Origin: Streptomyces broussonetiae
GTDB taxonomy: Bacteria > Actinomycetota > Actinomycetes > Streptomycetales > Streptomycetaceae
Direction: 5' to 3'
NCBI RefSeq assembly: GCF_009796285.1
Contig: NZ_CP047020.1
Span: forward strand, 5,270,001-5,334,000
Length of the DNA: 64,000 nucleotides
In this document: one piece after another, positions 61,089 through 64,000 of the stretch
Layout of the letters: each line of letters opens with the position of its first letter
Position numbering within the stretch: the stretch's first letter is position 1
Program-made: the position numbers and the translations under genes
Notes under the pieces: model-generated
Databases searched by the model: none
What the model saw: the letters and a program-made list of their open reading frames with translations, nothing else
Told to the model about the DNA's origin: nothing

Positions 61089-61219
61089 GGCCTGTCGGCG
61101 CGGGGCAGGCGGGAGTTCGACGACACGGCCCAGCGCCGGGCCGGGGCCTGCCGCAGCGCCGTGCCCACGCGCCCCGCACACTCTGCCCCAAGCCGTAACG
61201 GTCCCGTACGGTTGACGGC

Positions 61220-62353
61220 ATGACTGGCTTCGGTGGCACCACATCTCCCGGGATGGTCGACTGGAACCTCGCGGTCGCGACCGCGACGCGGCTCGTACGG
61301 CCGGGCCCCGACGTCAGCCGTGACGAGGCACGTGCCGTCGTCACGGAGCTGCGCCGGCACGCGAAGGCCTCGGAGGAACACGTACGGGGCTTCACCCGGA
61401 TGGGCACCGACGAGACCCACGACACCCCCGTCCTCGTCGTCGACCGCCCCGGCTGGGTCCGCGCCAACGTCGCCGGCTTCCGCGAGATCCTCAAACCGCT
61501 GCTGGAGAAGATGCAGGAACGGCGCGCCGGCAGCCCCGGCAGCGCGGTCCTCGGCGCCGTCGGCGGCAAGGTCACCGGCGTCGAACTGGGCATGCTGCTG
61601 TCGTTCCTGTCCTCCCGCGTCCTCGGCCAGTACGAGACCTTCGCCCCGGCCACCCGCGACCTCCCGGCGGGCGCCGACGGCGCCGGCCGGCTGCTCCTCG
61701 TCGCGCCCAACATCGTCCACGTCGAGCGCGAACTCGACGTGGAACCGCACGACTTCCGCCTGTGGGTGTGCCTGCACGAGGAGACCCACCGCACGCAGTT
61801 CACCGCCGTGCACTGGCTGCGCGACCACCTCGAGGGCGAAATCCAGTCGTTCCTGGCCGAGACCGACGTCGACCCGATGACCTTCCTGGAGCGCATCCGG
61901 GAAGCCGCCCAGTCCCTCGCCGGGGGCCGCCCCGAGGGCGAGGAGGACGACGGCGGGCGCTCCTTCGTGGAGCTGGTGCAGACCCCGGCCCAGCGCGAGA
62001 TCCTCGGCCGCCTGACCGCCGTGATGTCCCTGCTGGAGGGCCACGCCGACTACGTCATGGACGGCGTCGGACCCAGCGTCGTACCGTCCGTCGCCGAGAT
62101 CCGCGAGAAGTTCCAGCAGCGCCGCGCCAAGGGCGCCTCCCGGCTCGACCTCGCCCTGCGCAAGCTGCTGGGCCTGGACGCCAAACTGAGGCAGTACCGG
62201 GACGGCGAGCGCTTCGTACGGGCGGTCGTCGGCGAGGTCGGCATCGACGGCTTCAACCGCGTGTGGACCTCGCCCAACACCCTTCCCACCAAGGCCGAGA
62301 TCGCCAAACCGGTGGACTGGGTCGCGCGGGTGCACCGCAAGAGCGAGTCGTGA
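61220..62353 (+). CDS. Zinc-dependent metalloprotease-like protein (DUF2342)
   Basis: 377 residues. The zinc site is CLHEETHRTQF (HExxH), with a second Glu helix (SLLEGHADYVMDG). DUF2342 proteins, sometimes annotated as F420-biosynthesis-associated, are actinomycete-specific and lie between dacB and tilS, as here. No signal peptide. Substrate unknown. Confidence 0.9.
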   Translation: MTGFGGTTSPGMVDWNLAVATATRLVRPGPDVSRDEARAVVTELRRHAKASEEHVRGFTRMGTDETHDTPVLVVDRPGWVRANVAGFREILKPLLEKMQERRAGSPGSAVLGAVGGKVTGVELGMLLSFLSSRVLGQYETFAPATRDLPAGADGAGRLLLVAPNIVHVERELDVEPHDFRLWVCLHEETHRTQFTAVHWLRDHLEGEIQSFLAETDVDPMTFLERIREAAQSLAGGRPEGEEDDGGRSFVELVQTPAQREILGRLTAVMSLLEGHADYVMDGVGPSVVPSVAEIREKFQQRRAKGASRLDLALRKLLGLDAKLRQYRDGERFVRAVVGEVGIDGFNRVWTSPNTLPTKAEIAKPVDWVARVHRKSES

Positions 62354-62544
62354 ACGGCACGGGGGAGTCGTGAATCGAATCCGGCCTGCGGCAGGCGAAC
62401 GCCCCTCCAATCACCCGTCCGAGGGACCGTAAGCCATGCGTAGGCGTGCAATGCTCGGGGAACCTCCCGATTCTGTCACCATCTACACACTCTGAGTGAC
62501 TGATCTCGGATCCACCCCCGACAACTTCATGAAGGGAACCGGAC

Positions 62545-63597
62545 ATGGGTCCCCATCCTGCGGTCGCGGCGATACGCCTGGCGGTCCGCCGCGTCCTCCA
62601 CGACATCCTCAACGACCACACCTCGGGCGAGCCGGGCCGCAGGGCCACCGGCAGGCACCCGGAGCCGACGGCCGAGCGGTCCCCCTCCCCGCTCGTCCTC
62701 GTCGCGTGCTCCGGCGGCGCCGACTCCATGGCCCTCGCCTCCGCCCTCGCCTTCGAAGCGCCCCGACTGGGCATCCGCGCCGGAGGCGTCACCATCGACC
62801 ACGGCCTCCAGGCCGGCTCCGACCTCCGCGCCGACGAGGTCGTCCTGCGCCTGCGCGAACTCGGTCTCGACCCGGTCGAGTCGGTCGCCGTGACCGTCGG
62901 CCGCGACGGCGGGCCCGAAGCCGCCGCCCGCGACGCCCGCTACGCCGCCCTGGACGCCGTGAGCGAACGCCACGGGGCCATGGCGATCCTGCTCGGCCAC
63001 ACCCGCGACGACCAGGCCGAAACCGTGCTGCTCGGCCTCGCCCGCGGCTCCGGCATCCGCTCCCTGTCCGGCATGGCCGCGGTCTCGGGGGCCGACGGCC
63101 GCTACCGGCGGCCCTTCCTCCAGCTCGACCGGCAGACCGCCCGCAAGGCCTGCATGGTCCAGTCCCTCCCGGTCTGGGACGATCCTCACAACGCCGACCC
63201 CGCCTACACCCGCTCCCGGCTGCGGCACGAGGGCCTGCCCGCCCTCGAGAAGGCCCTGGGCAAAGGCGTCGTGGAGGCACTCGCCCGCACCGCCCAGCTC
63301 TCCCGCGACGACGCCGACGCCCTCGACACCTGGGCCCGCCAGGCCGAGGGCTCCGTACGGGACGCCGCCGGGCTGCTGGAGTGCGCCAAGCTGTACGCCC
63401 TCCCGCCGGCCGTACGCCGCCGCATCCTGCGCCGCGCCGCCATTGAGGCCGGGGCCCCGGCCGGTGCGCTGTTCGCCCGTCACATCGAGGAAGTCGACCG
63501 TCTGATCACCGGCTGGCGCGGTCAGGGAGCCATCAATCTCCCGGGCAAAGTCGTCGCCCAGCGCCAGGGTGGCAGACTGGTGATTCGGCAGGGCTGA
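62545..63597 (+). CDS. tilS: tRNA(Ile)-lysidine synthetase
   Basis: 350 residues. PP-loop motif ACSGGADSMALASAL at about 55-65 and GHTRDDQAETVLLGLARG are TilS hallmarks. It modifies C34 of tRNA-Ile(CAU) to lysidine so that AUA is read as isoleucine; essential. The C-terminal lysidine domain is short, as in actinobacterial TilS. hpt follows after 73 bp. Confidence 0.95.
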   Translation: MGPHPAVAAIRLAVRRVLHDILNDHTSGEPGRRATGRHPEPTAERSPSPLVLVACSGGADSMALASALAFEAPRLGIRAGGVTIDHGLQAGSDLRADEVVLRLRELGLDPVESVAVTVGRDGGPEAAARDARYAALDAVSERHGAMAILLGHTRDDQAETVLLGLARGSGIRSLSGMAAVSGADGRYRRPFLQLDRQTARKACMVQSLPVWDDPHNADPAYTRSRLRHEGLPALEKALGKGVVEALARTAQLSRDDADALDTWARQAEGSVRDAAGLLECAKLYALPPAVRRRILRRAAIEAGAPAGALFARHIEEVDRLITGWRGQGAINLPGKVVAQRQGGRLVIRQG

Positions 63598-63670
63598 ATC
63601 CCGACCGTCCGGAGCGACTCCGGCGGACCGGGCGGCCGCCGGGGCCGTAAGTGCGGGACGACCGAAAGTG

Positions 63671-64000
63671 ATGCGGGTGGACGCGAAAGACATGGGTGCC
63701 GACCTCGAGAGGGTGCTCATCACCAAGGAAGAGATCGACGCGAAGCTGGCCGAGCTGGCCGCGAAGATCGACGCGGAGTACGCGGACAAGGACCTGCTCA
63801 TCATCGGCGTCCTCAAGGGCGCGGTGATGGTCATGGCGGACCTCGCCCGGGCGCTGTCCACCCCGCTCACCATGGACTGGATGGCCGTGTCCTCCTACGG
63901 CGCGGGCACCCAGTCCTCCGGGGTCGTGCGGATCCTCAAGGACCTCGACACCGACATCAAGGGCCGGCACGTCCTGATCGTCGAGGACATCATCGACTCG
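63671..64000 (+). CDS. hpt: Hypoxanthine phosphoribosyltransferase, 5' part
   Basis: 110 residues are visible, running off the window end. ATG 63671 reads MRVDAKDMGADLERVLITKE, like the Streptomyces Hpt I recall; an ATG at 63692 is an alternative. LIIGVLKGAVMVMADLAR and the PRPP-binding VLIVEDIIDS are present; the rest of the protein is outside. It salvages hypoxanthine/guanine. In this gene order ftsH normally follows. Confidence 0.95.
   Translation, partial: MRVDAKDMGADLERVLITKEEIDAKLAELAAKIDAEYADKDLLIIGVLKGAVMVMADLARALSTPLTMDWMAVSSYGAGTQSSGVVRILKDLDTDIKGRHVLIVEDIIDS

Overview
The window reads as a Streptomyces (or very close relative) chromosome. Coding density is high, third positions are strongly G/C, GTG and TTG starts are common, and it carries genes typical of that genus: bldG with its partner kinase, a K/A-tailed topA, an MFS-dTMP kinase fusion, SARP/AfsR-type regulators, DUF397/XRE-DUF5753 modules, tipA and Zur-linked ribosomal protein paralogues. 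Gene order at both ends matches my recollection of S. coelicolor blocks around SCO3549-SCO3539 and SCO3434-SCO3405. Those two blocks are about 100 genes apart in that species and adjacent here. All calls come from reading the sequence; no database search was run.

1-6792: a mobile element. It holds the end of a tyrosine recombinase with a Cys-rich tail, a coiled-coil accessory gene (a Tn554 TnpB/TnpC-like pair), a convergent three-gene translationally coupled cassette of unknown function, an alpha/beta esterase, an antisense 3' tRNA remnant and a metallo-beta-lactamase-fold hydrolase. Base composition is visibly less GC-rich from about 4.2 to 6.8 kb. The right end cuts a pilus-locus gene: only the last 36 or so codons of a DUF4244-type pilin-like protein survive at 6793-6903, followed by the intact TadE and TadE/G-like genes. 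7.6-27 kb: conserved core. It includes a DUF1998 helicase, bldG and its anti-sigma partner, a proton-pumping pyrophosphatase, a lipoprotein, a methyltransferase, topA, the membrane-dTMP kinase fusion, holB, a secreted peptidase and tRNA-Thr(CGT).

27-37 kb: a more variable stretch with two large SARP/NB-ARC regulators, a DrrAB-like ABC exporter and a family 2 glycosyltransferase. 37-46 kb: a PolA-type polymerase, a DUF2786 protein, two lipoproteins, a divergent Zur-type ribosomal cluster (rpsN-rpmB against rpmG-rpmE-CobW-rpsR), a VOC-ArsR-SRPBCC operon behind a near-perfect inverted repeat, and a DUF397/HATPase/XRE module sharing a 31-bp upstream motif.

46-64 kb: aldehyde dehydrogenase, DinB and PadR genes, a second XRE-DUF397 module with two small coupled genes, a ClC channel-gadB pair, tipA with its canonical operator, ybjQ, a DedA protein with a long Q/Y-rich tail, thrE, ppa, dacB, a DUF2342 protease, tilS and the start of hpt.
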